Of a stretch of 63,263 nucleotides of DNA, positions 52,417 to 62,485 are shown in pieces. A program made the position numbers and the translations under genes. The notes under the pieces are model-generated. The model had not been told where the DNA came from, ran no database searches, and was given only the letters and a program-made list of their open reading frames with translations. The DNA is from Peribacillus huizhouensis. GTDB taxonomy: Bacteria; Bacillota; Bacilli; Bacillales; DSM-1321. The stretch is from positions 1-63,263 of the forward strand of contig NZ_JACJHX010000018.1 of NCBI RefSeq assembly GCF_014138605.1, written 5' to 3'. The stretch's first letter is position 1; each line of letters begins with the position of its first letter.

Positions 52417-53943
52417 TTAATCTTGCTCTTTTTGTGTAGTTTTAACACGTGTGTTTCCCATAAAGAAAACAGTAATAACTGCTATACTAATTGGAATAAG
52501 CGCCAGCATAAAAGTTAAAGTAATCGAATCCGACATAGATTGGACGATCTTCTTAAGAACAAAGTCTGGGATAAGAGCACGAGCCTCTGATTGGAACAGC
52601 TCTCGCGAATCTTTAAGATTGCCAAACGCCCCTTCACCACCAGTTCCCATTCCTTTAAATGAATCTGCTATATTGCTCGTAAACGCATGGTTTTGTATAG
52701 CTCCGAAAATAGTAATACCTAATGTCATTCCAAATGAACGCAAAAATGAATTTGTTGAGGTAGCGGAACCTCGAAAACGCGGCTCTAGATCGTGAATAGA
52801 TGCTGTTGGTAGTAAAGAAAATGAAAAACCAACTCCAATTCCAACAATTGTCATATAAAGAGTGAGTAATCCTCTGCTTGTTTCAGGTGTTAATGTTCCG
52901 AGCAAGAACATGCCGATAAAATAAGCGACAACTGAAATAATCATCAGCTTACGGAAGCTTGCCTTTGTTTGAAAAATCCCGCCGCATGCACTTCCAGCTA
53001 CAGAACCGAGCATCATTGGCATGAGGATAAGCCCTGCATTCGTGGCTGACCCACCATAGACAGCCTGAACAAAGATTGGAATATAGACGGTTAAAATAAT
53101 AAACGATGCCCCATAAAGAATCGCTAAAAGTTGCGAAGTCGCAAATAAGCGTTTTTTGAACATCCAGAAAGATATGATTGGTTCTTGCGCTCTTTTTTCG
53201 AAAAAGAAAAATAATAGAAAGAATACGGCAAAGCTAGTAAATAAACCGATAATCTGGACTGAATCCCAGCTATATTTACCACCACCTAATTCAAGTGCGA
53301 ACATGAGGCTAATTACGGCGATGATAAGTGTTGCAGCTCCTCCCCAATCAATTTTTTGTTCTCGAATTTGTGGAGATTCTTTATAATAACGTAGTATGAA
53401 AAATAAGGATATTAATCCAATGGGCACATTTACATAAAATACCCAATGCCAGCTGACATATACGGTAATATAAGCGCCTAATAAAGGCCCTATTACACTT
53501 GATGCCCCAAATACAGCTCCGAGCAACCCGGTCATTTTTCCACGTTTTTCAGGTGGGAAAATATCGAATACAATCGTAAAGGCAATAGGCATTAGTGCCC
53601 CACCGCCAATCCCTTGTATCGCCCTAAAAATACTTAATTGAACCATGCTTTGGGCAATTCCGCATAATGCAGATCCTAGTAGGAAAACAATAAGACCAAA
53701 AATGAAAAAACGTTTACGACCATACATATCGGAAAGTTTACCGAAGATCGGCATCCCAGCCATTGTAGCAACCATATAGGCGGATGTAACCCAGACAAAC
53801 TTATCAAAGTCGCCTAAATCTGAAACGATGGTTCCCATGGCTGTAGCGACAATTGTATTGTCCATTGCTGCCATGAAAATAGCTAATAGTAAACCAGCAA
53901 CAATAAGGTTTTGATTTTTATTCTGTTGAATACCATCCATCAA
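52417..53943 (-). CDS. DHA2-family multidrug efflux transporter
   Basis: A 508-residue 14-spanner of the EmrB/QacA group: LLAIFMAAMDNTIVATAMGTIVSDLG (motif D1), WVTSAYMVATMAGMPIFGKLSDMYGRKRFF (motif A, GKLSDxxGRKR) and GLLGAVFGASSVIGPLLGAYI (motif C). It exports toxic compounds by proton antiport. MMDGIQQNKN start at 53943 with GGGGGAT upstream. Divergent from a MarR gene, with a palindromic operator between, so it is probably repressed by that regulator. Confidence 0.9.
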   Translation of the reverse strand: MMDGIQQNKNQNLIVAGLLLAIFMAAMDNTIVATAMGTIVSDLGDFDKFVWVTSAYMVATMAGMPIFGKLSDMYGRKRFFIFGLIVFLLGSALCGIAQSMVQLSIFRAIQGIGGGALMPIAFTIVFDIFPPEKRGKMTGLLGAVFGASSVIGPLLGAYITVYVSWHWVFYVNVPIGLISLFFILRYYKESPQIREQKIDWGGAATLIIAVISLMFALELGGGKYSWDSVQIIGLFTSFAVFFLLFFFFEKRAQEPIISFWMFKKRLFATSQLLAILYGASFIILTVYIPIFVQAVYGGSATNAGLILMPMMLGSVAGSACGGIFQTKASFRKLMIISVVAYFIGMFLLGTLTPETSRGLLTLYMTIVGIGVGFSFSLLPTASIHDLEPRFRGSATSTNSFLRSFGMTLGITIFGAIQNHAFTSNIADSFKGMGTGGEGAFGNLKDSRELFQSEARALIPDFVLKKIVQSMSDSITLTFMLALIPISIAVITVFFMGNTRVKTTQKEQD

Positions 53944-54005
53944 TTAAATCCCCCTTTTTTTATGGACCCAGTGATTATATCACTTGAAAAATTTTATAAA
54001 AATGA

Positions 54006-54026
54006 TTATCTTGATAATCGAGATAA
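54006..54026. promoter_or_regulatory. MarR-type palindromic operator
   Basis: TTATCTTGAT (54006-54015) and ATCGAGATAA (54017-54026) form an almost perfect palindrome around one base. It lies between the divergent pump and marR genes, 29 bases before the marR start. Confidence 0.65.
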
Positions 54027-54054
54027 AACCAAGTTTAGTGGGAGGTGCCTGTCC

Positions 54055-54540
54055 ATGTCAAGGGATAAACTTCAAAAACAAGAGACGTTAGACTGCTTAT
54101 TGAAAAGCCTGCATAAGTACGGGATGAGAACCGTCTTATTTCAACAAAATATGGCACAGAAGATGGGGGTCGTCCACACAGATTTAAAGACTGCAGAGAT
54201 ACTAAATGAAACAGGCCCCATTACTGCTGGTGAGCTGTCGAGAATTACCGGTCTTAGCTCCGGGTCAGTTACGGCTCTTATTGATCGGCTTGAAAAAACA
54301 GGCTATGTAATGAGAGAAAAAGATGAGGAAGATCGCAGGAAAGTCGTGATCACTCCAATTCAGAAACGACAAAAACAAATAAAGGCTCATTTCGAATCGT
54401 TAGCAGAAGCGACCAAAGAAGCTTGCTTGACATATACTGAAGAAGAATTAGTTGTTATTCTTGGCTTTGTTGAAAAAGTAATAAGGATTATGGATCACGA
54501 AAACGAAAAACTAATGGCGGAGAGAGAAGAGAATAATTGA
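54055..54540 (+). CDS. MarR-family repressor of divergent pump
   Basis: A 161-residue MarR protein. The winged helix is TDLKTAEILNETGPITAGELSRITGLSSGSVTALIDRLEKTGYVMREKDEEDRRKVVITPIQ, with the DxRxxxV wing. Long dimerisation helices are at both ends. ATG 54055 follows GGGAGGTG; longer frames upstream lack a site. It is divergent from the DHA2 pump, with the palindrome between them, which is the common MarR-pump layout. The inducing ligand is unknown. Confidence 0.9.
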   Translation: MSRDKLQKQETLDCLLKSLHKYGMRTVLFQQNMAQKMGVVHTDLKTAEILNETGPITAGELSRITGLSSGSVTALIDRLEKTGYVMREKDEEDRRKVVITPIQKRQKQIKAHFESLAEATKEACLTYTEEELVVILGFVEKVIRIMDHENEKLMAEREENN

Positions 54541-54641
54541 GTTCTTGGTATATTTAATTTATAATTATTATAAACTAATATTGATTATTACATGTAAAGT
54601 AGTATACTATAAGTTAAGTGAGTAAAAGAGGAGGACGAATC

Positions 54642-54761
54642 ATGGCGGTAAAAATTTGTAACACATGTGGAGCACCTATAAAAAAATTAAAACATTCTGC
54701 TTTATGCCAATGTGGTCCTAAGATTCTTATTGGACTCCAAGCTTCTAAAACAAATAAATAA
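54642..54761 (+). CDS. Small zinc-ribbon protein (39 aa)
   Basis: A 39-residue protein: MAVKICNTCGAPIKKLKHSA, then LCQCGPKILIGLQASKTNK. Cys pairs CxxC and CxC can bind zinc. AGAGGAGG upstream and a terminator downstream (54776-54811) show that it is a real gene despite its size. The promoter is probably in the TATACTATAAG stretch about 40 bases upstream. No known family is recognised. Confidence 0.65.
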   Translation: MAVKICNTCGAPIKKLKHSALCQCGPKILIGLQASKTNK

Positions 54762-54775
54762 AATCATACATTTCA

Positions 54776-54811
54776 ACCGATTATTCTGACTTAAGAAGAG
54801 TCGGTTTTTTA
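54776..54811 (+). terminator. Terminator of small zinc-ribbon gene
   Basis: ACCGA (54776-54780) pairs with TCGGT (54801-54805) around an internal TTC/GAA pairing, followed by six T. Confidence 0.65.
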
Positions 54812-54955
54812 TTTTTACGAATATTTATGTGTTTCAGTGAAAAATATTTTTCTTAGGGTCATTCATTTTGTAAAATAGAAATATGTTTGAGTAATTAAAT
54901 CAAACAAATCCATAATGTGATAGTAAGGGGGTAACTATGTTGGGAACGAGAGACT

Positions 54956-55200
54956 AAGAATAAGTGAGCTAGCACAATTAGCGAATGTGACAAAGCGCAC
55001 ATTCGACTATTATACAAATCTCGGATTGTTAAAACCTGAACGTTCTCTTTTAATTACCACTATTACAAATATGGTGAACTTGGATTGTCACGTATAGAAA
55101 ATAGCAATATTCCATTGGATAAGATCAAAATGATACATTCCAAGAATTTTAGACCATTATCAGCATGAAAATAAAAAGTTCGTAAAAAAAATAGAGTATC
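54956..55200 (+). pseudogene. MerR-type regulator, decayed
   Basis: A frame reads RISELAQLANVTKRTFDYYTNLGLLKPER, the N-terminal MerR helix-turn-helix. It then shifts, and other frames continue NYHYYKYGELGLSRIE and NIPLDKIKMI, ending in text equivalent to LDHYQHENKKF. Several small deletions and no proper start remain. The usual MerR regulator of this shape has about 130-140 residues. Confidence 0.65.
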
Positions 55201-55392
55201 GCAAAAAAAGTAAGTCATTCATGCAAACATTGCTGCTTTTACTTTTGTAATGTTCAGTGGGTTAAGAAATCGAGATTATGTGTAAATTATATATATAAAT
55301 AGAGACACTATACAGGAGGTGCCTGGGATTCAATCGTATTCAAGTATTTCCTTATTTTGATTCAAGCAAGACAATAGGATCATAAATAAGGA

Positions 55393-56730
55393 TTGTATAC
55401 CGATTACCCATCCACATTGGAGATTACCATAAAATTGATAGCCGTAGCATTACTAATCGCTTTAACTGCCTTTTTCGTTGCTTCTGAATTTGCGATTGTC
55501 AAAGTGAGAAGTTCTCGTATTAACCAATTAATAGAAGAAGGACATAAAAATGCACTTGCAGCGAAGAAAGTAACGTCTCATCTTGATGAGTATTTATCTG
55601 CTTGTCAATTAGGAATTACTGTAACAGCCCTTGGGCTTGGTTGGCTAGGTGAACCAACGGTTGAGGCGATATTACATCCTTTATTTGAAAAATTGCATGT
55701 TGCTGAACCAGCAATAAGCATTTTGTCATTTGCCATTGCATTCGCTTCAGTAACTTACTTGCATGTTGTTGTAGGAGAATTGGCTCCGAAAACAGTTGCT
55801 ATTCAGAAAGCTGAGCAAGTTACCCTTGCATTTGCTAAACCTTTAATTTGGTTCTACCGTATTATGTATCCATTTATTTGGGTTCTTAATGGTTCCTCTC
55901 GTCTGCTCGTCGGTATGTTCGGAATGCAGCCTGCGTCTGAGAATGAATTAGCCCATTCTGAAGAGGAGTTACGCTTAATCTTATCTGAGAGTTACAAAAG
56001 TGGTGAAATTAATCAATCGGAATATAAATATGTGAATAAAATCTTTGAATTTGATAATCGAATTGCCAATGAAATCATGGTGCCAAGAACGGAAATGGTA
56101 ACGATTGAACAAGGAACTTCGCTTCTTGATGTCATTGAAATAATCCAAGAAGAACAATTTACACGATATCCAGTAACAGATGGAGATAAAGATAATATTG
56201 TTGGCATGGTAAATATTAAACGGCTCTATACAGCTACAATAACGGAAGACAATGTGGCAGATTTAAATGTTGATGAATTTATTACTCCAGTTATTCGGGT
56301 ACTTGAGACAATACCCATTCATGATTTACTGCTTAAAATGCAAAAAGAACGGATTCATATGGCGATACTGTCAGATGAATATGGTGGAACAGCAGGTTTG
56401 GTGACGGTTGAGGATATCTTAGAAGAAATTGTCGGTGATATCCGTGATGAATTTGATCAGGATGAACGACCTAATATCCAAAAAATCACAGAAGGGCATT
56501 ATGTTTTTGATGCCAAAACATTAATAGGTGATGTCAACTCTACATTAGGAATCCATCTGCCTGAAATGGACATAGACACGATTGGCGGTTGGATTTTAAC
56601 TGGCAAATATGATGTGTCGGTAGGAGATAAAATAGAATTCGAGGACTATGAATTCACTGTGAAAGAGATGGATGGACATCATGTTTTATATATAGAAGTC
56701 AAGAAGACAAGCTCTTCTTTAGTTAAATAA
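55393..56730 (+). CDS. CNNM/CorC-type membrane protein (hemolysin-like)
   Basis: A 445-residue protein. The N-terminal CNNM/DUF21 membrane domain (about 10-190, [34 protein letters not shown]) is followed by two CBS domains (about 215-335: [11 protein letters not shown]...[47 protein letters not shown]) and a C-terminal CorC_HlyC domain (about 355-435). Relatives are implicated in magnesium efflux or homeostasis. The TTG start with ATAAGGA upstream is the best available. The term hemolysin is historical. A strong terminator follows. Confidence 0.88.
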   Translation: MYTDYPSTLEITIKLIAVALLIALTAFFVASEFAIVKVRSSRINQLIEEGHKNALAAKKVTSHLDEYLSACQLGITVTALGLGWLGEPTVEAILHPLFEKLHVAEPAISILSFAIAFASVTYLHVVVGELAPKTVAIQKAEQVTLAFAKPLIWFYRIMYPFIWVLNGSSRLLVGMFGMQPASENELAHSEEELRLILSESYKSGEINQSEYKYVNKIFEFDNRIANEIMVPRTEMVTIEQGTSLLDVIEIIQEEQFTRYPVTDGDKDNIVGMVNIKRLYTATITEDNVADLNVDEFITPVIRVLETIPIHDLLLKMQKERIHMAILSDEYGGTAGLVTVEDILEEIVGDIRDEFDQDERPNIQKITEGHYVFDAKTLIGDVNSTLGIHLPEMDIDTIGGWILTGKYDVSVGDKIEFEDYEFTVKEMDGHHVLYIEVKKTSSSLVK

Positions 56731-56746
56731 AAGAATAGATTTAAAA

Positions 56747-56790
56747 AAAGCCAAAGATTTGATTGAACAGATAATCTTTGGCTTTCTCTA
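56747..56790 (+). terminator. Terminator of CorC-type gene
   Basis: AAAGCCAAAGATT (56747-56759) pairs perfectly with AATCTTTGGCTTT (56773-56785). Confidence 0.88.
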
Positions 56791-56930
56791 TCTAGGGATT
56801 AAAGAGAGATTAATTTTCTATAGTGGTAGATAATTAATATGAATTAATAGAGTCATATTCCTTTTGGCGAGTTCGATTAATCGTTCAAGAGTTAGATTTT
56901 ATAAATAAAATCAAGAGGGCAGGGGATAGG

Positions 56931-59741
56931 GTGAGTTTTAAAAAGAAGCAATTTGTAGTATTTGGTGTAATTATCCTTTTTTTAGCCGCTATGCTAATGG
57001 GTATTGTATTTATGGTGAACAGTGTAAAAAGCAATATAACGGAAATCGTTGACGATCGGTATGTTAAAGTAAGTGCTGCAATGGAAATTCGTCAATTATT
57101 TTCACGTAGCGATCGGGAAATTCTTTATGCTGTCAATGATTCTATTACTAAAGAAGAAGCTAGGGATAGTTTGGAGATAATTAAAAATAATCAAGACGAA
57201 ATTAAATTGAAGATTGCTGAATTATCGCAAATTGTAAATAGAAGTAATGGATCGCAGGTGATTAAACAGGTTGAAGCGAATTATGGTTCCTACTCGATAA
57301 CGGAAACAGAAATTATTTATGCGCTTGAACAAGGTAAATCTGCATCTGATATAAATACCCTGATGGCCCAGCAAAGAGATAAAAGGTTGAAGGTAACTAG
57401 TTCTATAGAGGAATTTAAAGTTTATCAAGAAGGATTGATGAATGAGGCGCTGAAAGAAGCGTATGAAACTTATGATGCAATTATACAATTTATTATTTTC
57501 TCTGTAGGTCTAGTGATTATTTTCATTACGATTGCGATGATTTGGATGATTCGAAGTACGACCAAGAATCTGAGATCTATCACGAGTATTATGAAAAAAA
57601 TTGACTTTAATTATCTAACGGACCTTCCGCGTATACATGTGAAGACTAAAGATGAGATTGGTGATATTGCTCAAGCTTATAATGAGATGGCGGCATCATT
57701 AGAAGTCTCTTATCAAAAAGAAAAAGATTTTACAACGGAAATTAGTGAGCAAAATTGGATTCAGACCGGACTGGCTGACATTGCTACGATGTATCAACGA
57801 ATCGTTAATATGGAAAATCTTGGGCAGCGTGTTATCAGTAGATTAGCGCTTTTAATGGGCGCTTCTCTAGGAGTCTTTTATATTAAACGAGGGCAAGGAG
57901 AAGAAGCGAAATTTGTAAAACTTTCATCCTATGCTGATGAAGAAGAAGTAGGACGTCGAGAGTTCAGACTAGGAGAAGGTTTGATTGGCCAATGTGCGTT
58001 AGAAAAAGAATCGCAGATTATTAATCAAGTCCCAAAAGATTATAAAGTGATATCAACAGGTTTAGGAAAAGTAGCACCAAAGAGCATTTTCATTGCACCA
58101 GTTGTATTTGAAGATGAGGTTGTTGCTGTAATCGAGCTTGCTAGTATTGAAACATTCACAAAGTTACAGCAAAACTTCCTAATGCGAGTTCTTGAAACCC
58201 TTGGGATTACGATTAATAGCGTACAGGGTCGTGTAGAAATAGAACGTCTCTTATTAGAATCCCAGGCTCAAACAGAAGAATTGCAGGTGCAGTCTGAGGA
58301 ATTGCAATCCCAATCAGAGGAGATGCAAGCCCAATCCGAAGAACTTCAGTCGCAAGCGGAAGAATTGCGTATGATTAATGAACAACTGGAAGAAAGAAAT
58401 CGCGAAGCAGAAGCGAAATCAAGAGAATTGCAGCGTGCTAAATTACATCTTGAAGATCAGGCGGAGCAGTTGAAACAAAGTTCGAAGTATAAATCAGAGT
58501 TCTTAGCTAATATGTCTCATGAATTACGAACACCTCTTAACAGTATACTTATTCTATCTGAAATGCTTTCAGATCAAGAGAGTACTTTATCAGAGGAGCA
58601 ACAAGACTTTGCTAAGGTGATTCATTCCTCTGGGCAAGACTTGTTATCGCTTATTAATGATATTTTGGATTTATCAAAAGTTGAAGTAGGAAAAATGGAT
58701 GTTGTTTTTGATGAAATGAATGTAAGTGAATTGCCTGAATTGCTTACACAAAATTTTGAACATATTGCTCAGAAAAAAGGGTTGGAATTTAACGTAATAA
58801 AGGATGGAAATGTACCTGATATATTCTTTACCGATCAACAGCGTCTTCAGCAAATACTAAAAAATTTATTGTCCAATGCATTTAAGTTTACGGAAACTGG
58901 TTCTATATCTGTTCATATCAAGTGTGCAGAAGAACAGGAGCTAAGTAAGTGGGTCCATACTGATGGAGCAGATGGCTGGCTTGAAGTTTCTATTGCTGAT
59001 ACTGGAATCGGCATTCCGAAATCTAAGCAGCAGTTGATATTTGAAGCATTTCAGCAGGGTGATGGTGCAACTATGAGGAAATATGGCGGTACCGGTTTAG
59101 GTTTATCGATTTGCCGAGAGTTTGCAAAATTACTTAGAGGGTGGCTGATTGTTGATAGTGAAGAAGGGGAAGGAAGTGTCTTCACGCTATTCCTCCCTAG
59201 TCTTCCGGGAGGAATCGAGGAATCAGCTGAAGTTGGCTCTGCCCTACCACAGGTGGCGGCATCGATAAATGAGCCTGTTGTTGAAAGTAACCATGAACCT
59301 TTAATAGAAGAACTTAGTCTGGTTGAAACACATAAACCAAACAATCTCTTCCAAGACAAAACGGTTTTAGTTGTGGATGACGACCATCGCAATATTTATG
59401 CTTTAACAAATGCGCTTAAACAGGAAGGGATGAAAATCCTAACGGCTAAGACTGGATTGGAGTGCTTGGAAATCATAAAAAAAGAACATACTATTGACGC
59501 TATCTTGATGGATATTATGATGCCTGAACTGGACGGATATGAAACGATGCGTCGAATTCGTAGTACAGGTCAGTTTAATGACATGCCAATCATTGCTCTG
59601 ACAGCTAAAGCAATGAAAGGTGACCGTGAGAAATGTTTGAAAGCAGGAGCTTCCGATTATGTTAGTAAGCCGCTCAAGTTAAACCAGCTTCTTTCTGTAT
59701 TGCGAGTTTGGTTGACGAATGGAACTATAAGACCATCATGA
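56931..59741 (+). CDS. rsbK: RsbK-type hybrid sensor kinase
   Basis: A 936-residue membrane sensor. TM1 is at about 8-30, an extracytoplasmic helical (CHASE3/4HB-like) sensor at about 35-185, TM2 at about 187-207, HAMP to about 262, GAF at about 290-430. A coiled coil with EELQxQSEE repeats (about 440-520) leads to HisKA with His530 in ANMSHELRTPLNS, HATPase (GGTGLGLSI), and a C-terminal receiver with phosphoacceptor Asp861 in LMDIMMPELDG. In the Bacillus cereus group RsbK has this layout and phosphorylates RsbY to turn on sigma-B; RsbM methylates RsbK. The three genes cluster here too. GTG start after GGGGATAGG. Naming rests on architecture and neighbourhood. Confidence 0.82.
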   Translation: MSFKKKQFVVFGVIILFLAAMLMGIVFMVNSVKSNITEIVDDRYVKVSAAMEIRQLFSRSDREILYAVNDSITKEEARDSLEIIKNNQDEIKLKIAELSQIVNRSNGSQVIKQVEANYGSYSITETEIIYALEQGKSASDINTLMAQQRDKRLKVTSSIEEFKVYQEGLMNEALKEAYETYDAIIQFIIFSVGLVIIFITIAMIWMIRSTTKNLRSITSIMKKIDFNYLTDLPRIHVKTKDEIGDIAQAYNEMAASLEVSYQKEKDFTTEISEQNWIQTGLADIATMYQRIVNMENLGQRVISRLALLMGASLGVFYIKRGQGEEAKFVKLSSYADEEEVGRREFRLGEGLIGQCALEKESQIINQVPKDYKVISTGLGKVAPKSIFIAPVVFEDEVVAVIELASIETFTKLQQNFLMRVLETLGITINSVQGRVEIERLLLESQAQTEELQVQSEELQSQSEEMQAQSEELQSQAEELRMINEQLEERNREAEAKSRELQRAKLHLEDQAEQLKQSSKYKSEFLANMSHELRTPLNSILILSEMLSDQESTLSEEQQDFAKVIHSSGQDLLSLINDILDLSKVEVGKMDVVFDEMNVSELPELLTQNFEHIAQKKGLEFNVIKDGNVPDIFFTDQQRLQQILKNLLSNAFKFTETGSISVHIKCAEEQELSKWVHTDGADGWLEVSIADTGIGIPKSKQQLIFEAFQQGDGATMRKYGGTGLGLSICREFAKLLRGWLIVDSEEGEGSVFTLFLPSLPGGIEESAEVGSALPQVAASINEPVVESNHEPLIEELSLVETHKPNNLFQDKTVLVVDDDHRNIYALTNALKQEGMKILTAKTGLECLEIIKKEHTIDAILMDIMMPELDGYETMRRIRSTGQFNDMPIIALTAKAMKGDREKCLKAGASDYVSKPLKLNQLLSVLRVWLTNGTIRPS

Positions 59742-59790
59742 TAAAACTTCTGTTTGATCCGCATCTATCTGCCATTTCGATTATTCTAAG

Positions 59791-59825
59791 ACCAGTATAT
59801 AGAAGATTGTATTTATACTGGTTTG
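59791..59825 (+). terminator. Hairpin after rsbK
   Basis: ACCAGTATA (59791-59799) pairs with TATACTGGT (59814-59822). The T run is short. Confidence 0.5.
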
Positions 59826-60000
59826 ATATCGAAAGTAATGGGGTATCATTGACTAAATAGTCACAATGTCATGCGCATACGGTAAGTGTCCACATTTGGA
59901 GCGAGCGCTTTTGTCTCAGGAAAGAAACGGATCTGTTTTAATAGTTTTTACTGACTAAAAAAAGAGTCCACCTTTGTGATCATAGAACTTCGAGTATAGG

Positions 60001-60080
60001 GAGCTATCCTTTAGAACAATTACTGGACGCATGGAGGAAGTGTTAACTTCTATGTTCACCATAGGCGGGCTAGCTCTTTT
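60001..60080 (+). promoter_or_regulatory. Structured leader ahead of rsbM
   Basis: GAGCTA (60001-60006) pairs with TAGCTC (60071-60076), followed by TTTTTATT. Inside are nested stems ATGG/CCAT and GAAGT-GTTA-ACTTC. It ends 40 bases before the rsbM start, so it is either a terminator of the preceding unit or an attenuator for rsbM. I do not recognise a known riboswitch class. Confidence 0.45.
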
Positions 60081-60121
60081 TATTAAAAACTCCTATGAAA
60101 GGATTTGGGAAGGATAATTAC

Positions 60122-60955
60122 ATGAAAGATTTATTAACCATTGAGGAAAGAGAAGATTTTGAAATAGATTTACTGTTACAAGCAATCTACCGCGTATCTG
60201 GTTTTGATTTTCGTCGGTATATGAGAACTTCAATTAAGAGACGGATTGAAAACCGAATGAGGTTGGAGCGAGTACTGAAAATCAGCGGGTTAATTGAAAA
60301 GGTAATGTATGAAAAAGGGTATGCTGAAAAAATGTTGGAAGATTTTTCGATTAATGTAACAGAAATGTTTCGGGACCCTGAATTTTTTAAAGCTTTTAGG
60401 ACCAAAGTGATTCCATTCTTAAGAGAACTTCCTGAAATCCGGATTTGGCATGCGGGGTGCTCAACTGGAGAAGAAGCATTTTCAATGGCGATCTTGCTTG
60501 AAGAAGAAGGTCTTTATGATCGAGCAAAAATCTATGCAACGGATATGAGTGAAAAAGTATTACAACAAGCAGAAAAAGGAGTTCTTCCATTAACCCGAAT
60601 GCAGGTTTATACAAAAAACTATTTGCAAGCAGGTGGAGACCAAGCTTTTTCCGAATACTATTCTACGGATTACCAGCATGCCTATTTAAATCCCGACTTG
60701 CTCAGGAATATTGATTTTTTTCAACATAATCTGGTTACAGATAGTTCTATTAATGAATTTCACGTTATCATGTGTAGAAATGTTATGATTTATTTCACAG
60801 CAGACTTGCAAGAAGACGTTAATCAGTTATTCTACGATAGTCTAAGTAAAGGTGGTTTTCTTGGGTTAGGAAGTAAAGAAACCATTCGTACTATGTTTTT
60901 TTGTGATAAATATGAAGATTTTGATTCTCTGGAGAAAATTTATCGTAAAGTATAA
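60122..60955 (+). CDS. rsbM: RsbM-type CheR methyltransferase
   Basis: A 277-residue CheR-family methyltransferase. The N-terminal helical domain (about 10-80, with SGFDFRRYMRTSIKRRIENRM) precedes an SAM-binding domain with NVTEMFRDPEFFKAF, IRIWHAGCSTGEEAFSMAILLEE (motif I) and VIMCRNVMIYF. In B. cereus RsbM methylates Glu residues of RsbK and dampens sigma-B activity. ATG 60122 follows GGGAAGGA; an ATG 27 bases earlier lacks a site. No CheA, CheW or CheB gene is nearby, which favours the RsbM role over chemotaxis. Confidence 0.85.
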   Translation: MKDLLTIEEREDFEIDLLLQAIYRVSGFDFRRYMRTSIKRRIENRMRLERVLKISGLIEKVMYEKGYAEKMLEDFSINVTEMFRDPEFFKAFRTKVIPFLRELPEIRIWHAGCSTGEEAFSMAILLEEEGLYDRAKIYATDMSEKVLQQAEKGVLPLTRMQVYTKNYLQAGGDQAFSEYYSTDYQHAYLNPDLLRNIDFFQHNLVTDSSINEFHVIMCRNVMIYFTADLQEDVNQLFYDSLSKGGFLGLGSKETIRTMFFCDKYEDFDSLEKIYRKV

Positions 60956-61013
60956 GAAAGACTAAAGCGGCCACGTCTGAAGATACAAGGGATCACCAGA
61001 AACTAATTTAAAT

Positions 61014-61067
61014 AAAACGAGGATGTCTCAAAAGTGTATCATCTTTTTGAAACATCCTCGTTTTTAT
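61014..61067. terminator. Bidirectional terminator (rsbM / rsbY)
   Basis: AAAACGAGGATGT (61014-61026) pairs with ACATCCTCGTTTT (61052-61064); inner TCAAAA/TTTTTGA also pair. Confidence 0.88.
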
Positions 61068-61099
61068 TCAAGTAAATTAAGAAAGTATGACTGTTCTTC

Positions 61100-62242
61100 T
61101 TAGTTTGCTTGAATCATGACAACACACATGTCATCAGGCTGATCAATCTGAAGATGCTTTGGCATGACGAAATCGATGGGAGCATCTTCACGGCAAGTCA
61201 GCCATTTTTTTGAAACAGCTTTACTTAGTTGAACTAACCCGTCTGCATCGCTAGTATCAAGTGCCTCCATTACCCCGTCTGTAAATAAAAGTATTTGGAT
61301 GTCATCTTGGTAAGTCAGAGTAGCTTTTTCTATCTTCATTTCATTGAAAAACCCAACTGGACAACTTCCTGTTGAAAGAGGAATTACCTCATCGTTATCA
61401 ATTAAAGCGAAACCGGGTGGATGTCCTGCGTTTACGTATTCTAATGTTTTGTCTAGTGTGTCAATAATCAGATAAATGGCAGTAAAATAATAATGAACTT
61501 GGTTTTCCTCTTTATTTAAAATTGACATCCAACGATTAAGTTCTTTAATAACTTCTTCTGGATTTGTATGAGTTCGGATTGCGTCACGTAAGACAGATGA
61601 AATAAACATACAAACTAAGGAAGCGGTTATTCCGTGTCCCATCATATCCAACAAGATGACTCCGTATCGTCTATCGTCGATACGATGCCAATAATACATA
61701 TCTCCAGCCAATTTATTAGCTGGAAAATACGATGCTTTAATGACTAGATTATCAAGAGTTATAGGTTCGCTTAGTAGACTACTTTGTACTTGCATGGACA
61801 AATCCAGTTCACGAGCCATCTTTTCATCTTGCATTCGATGCCAGTCTTTTTCATATTTCAGGCGAAGTCCAACACGGATGCGTGCAAGTAAATCTACTTT
61901 ATTTATTGGTTTTAGAATGTAGTCGATGCCGCCGGCATCAAGAGCTTCAGCTACTTTATTCGAATCCTCAAGTGCAGTAACAAAGATAACTGGAATATCC
62001 TTAAGATGAGGGATTGTTTGCAAGCGTCTGCAGGCTTCGATTCCATCTACATCAGGCATCATTATATCTAAAAGAATAATATCAACATTCGTTTCCTTGG
62101 GGTTTGCGGAGTCTATTTGTAAATAGTCAAACATTTGTTGAGCAGATGTAAGCGAAGTGTAATCATGATAACCAGCTTTTTTTAATATCTTTTCGATTAC
62201 GAAAAGGTTTACCTGGTTGTCGTCTACGATTAAAATCGTCAT
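61100..62242 (-). CDS. rsbY: RsbY-type response regulator phosphatase (REC-PP2C)
   Basis: A 380-residue protein. The receiver domain (1-125) starts MTILIVDDNQVNL and has phosphoacceptor Asp59 (LLDIMMPDVDG) and Lys111. The C-terminal PP2C/SpoIIE phosphatase (about 160-378) has metal Asp residues in KLAGDMYYW and LLDMMGHG, and DDMCVV at the end. Phosphorylated RsbY dephosphorylates RsbV, which then frees sigma-B. Start: ATG 62242, preceded by AAAGGAG on the minus strand; the longer open frame upstream (to 62365) has no site. A sigma-B promoter lies 245 bases upstream, giving positive feedback as in B. cereus. Confidence 0.88.
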   Translation of the reverse strand: MTILIVDDNQVNLFVIEKILKKAGYHDYTSLTSAQQMFDYLQIDSANPKETNVDIILLDIMMPDVDGIEACRRLQTIPHLKDIPVIFVTALEDSNKVAEALDAGGIDYILKPINKVDLLARIRVGLRLKYEKDWHRMQDEKMARELDLSMQVQSSLLSEPITLDNLVIKASYFPANKLAGDMYYWHRIDDRRYGVILLDMMGHGITASLVCMFISSVLRDAIRTHTNPEEVIKELNRWMSILNKEENQVHYYFTAIYLIIDTLDKTLEYVNAGHPPGFALIDNDEVIPLSTGSCPVGFFNEMKIEKATLTYQDDIQILLFTDGVMEALDTSDADGLVQLSKAVSKKWLTCREDAPIDFVMPKHLQIDQPDDMCVVMIQAN

Positions 62243-62485
62243 TCTTTTATCTCCTTTGAGCTTATGCATCGGAAGGTACCATTTCATATCGTTTATCATG
62301 GTTGTAATTGAGGTCTGTGAATATCCATCATAATCAAAATATGTATAGCTGATCTTACTATGCATTAATTATATCTTAGTTAGATAGAAATCGAAAATAA
62401 CTAAAGTACTATAGGGTGATATTGAATATCCTGATTTCTAGTAGTGTAAGGTATTAAAAGTTCATATTTCATGTACATTACCCAC

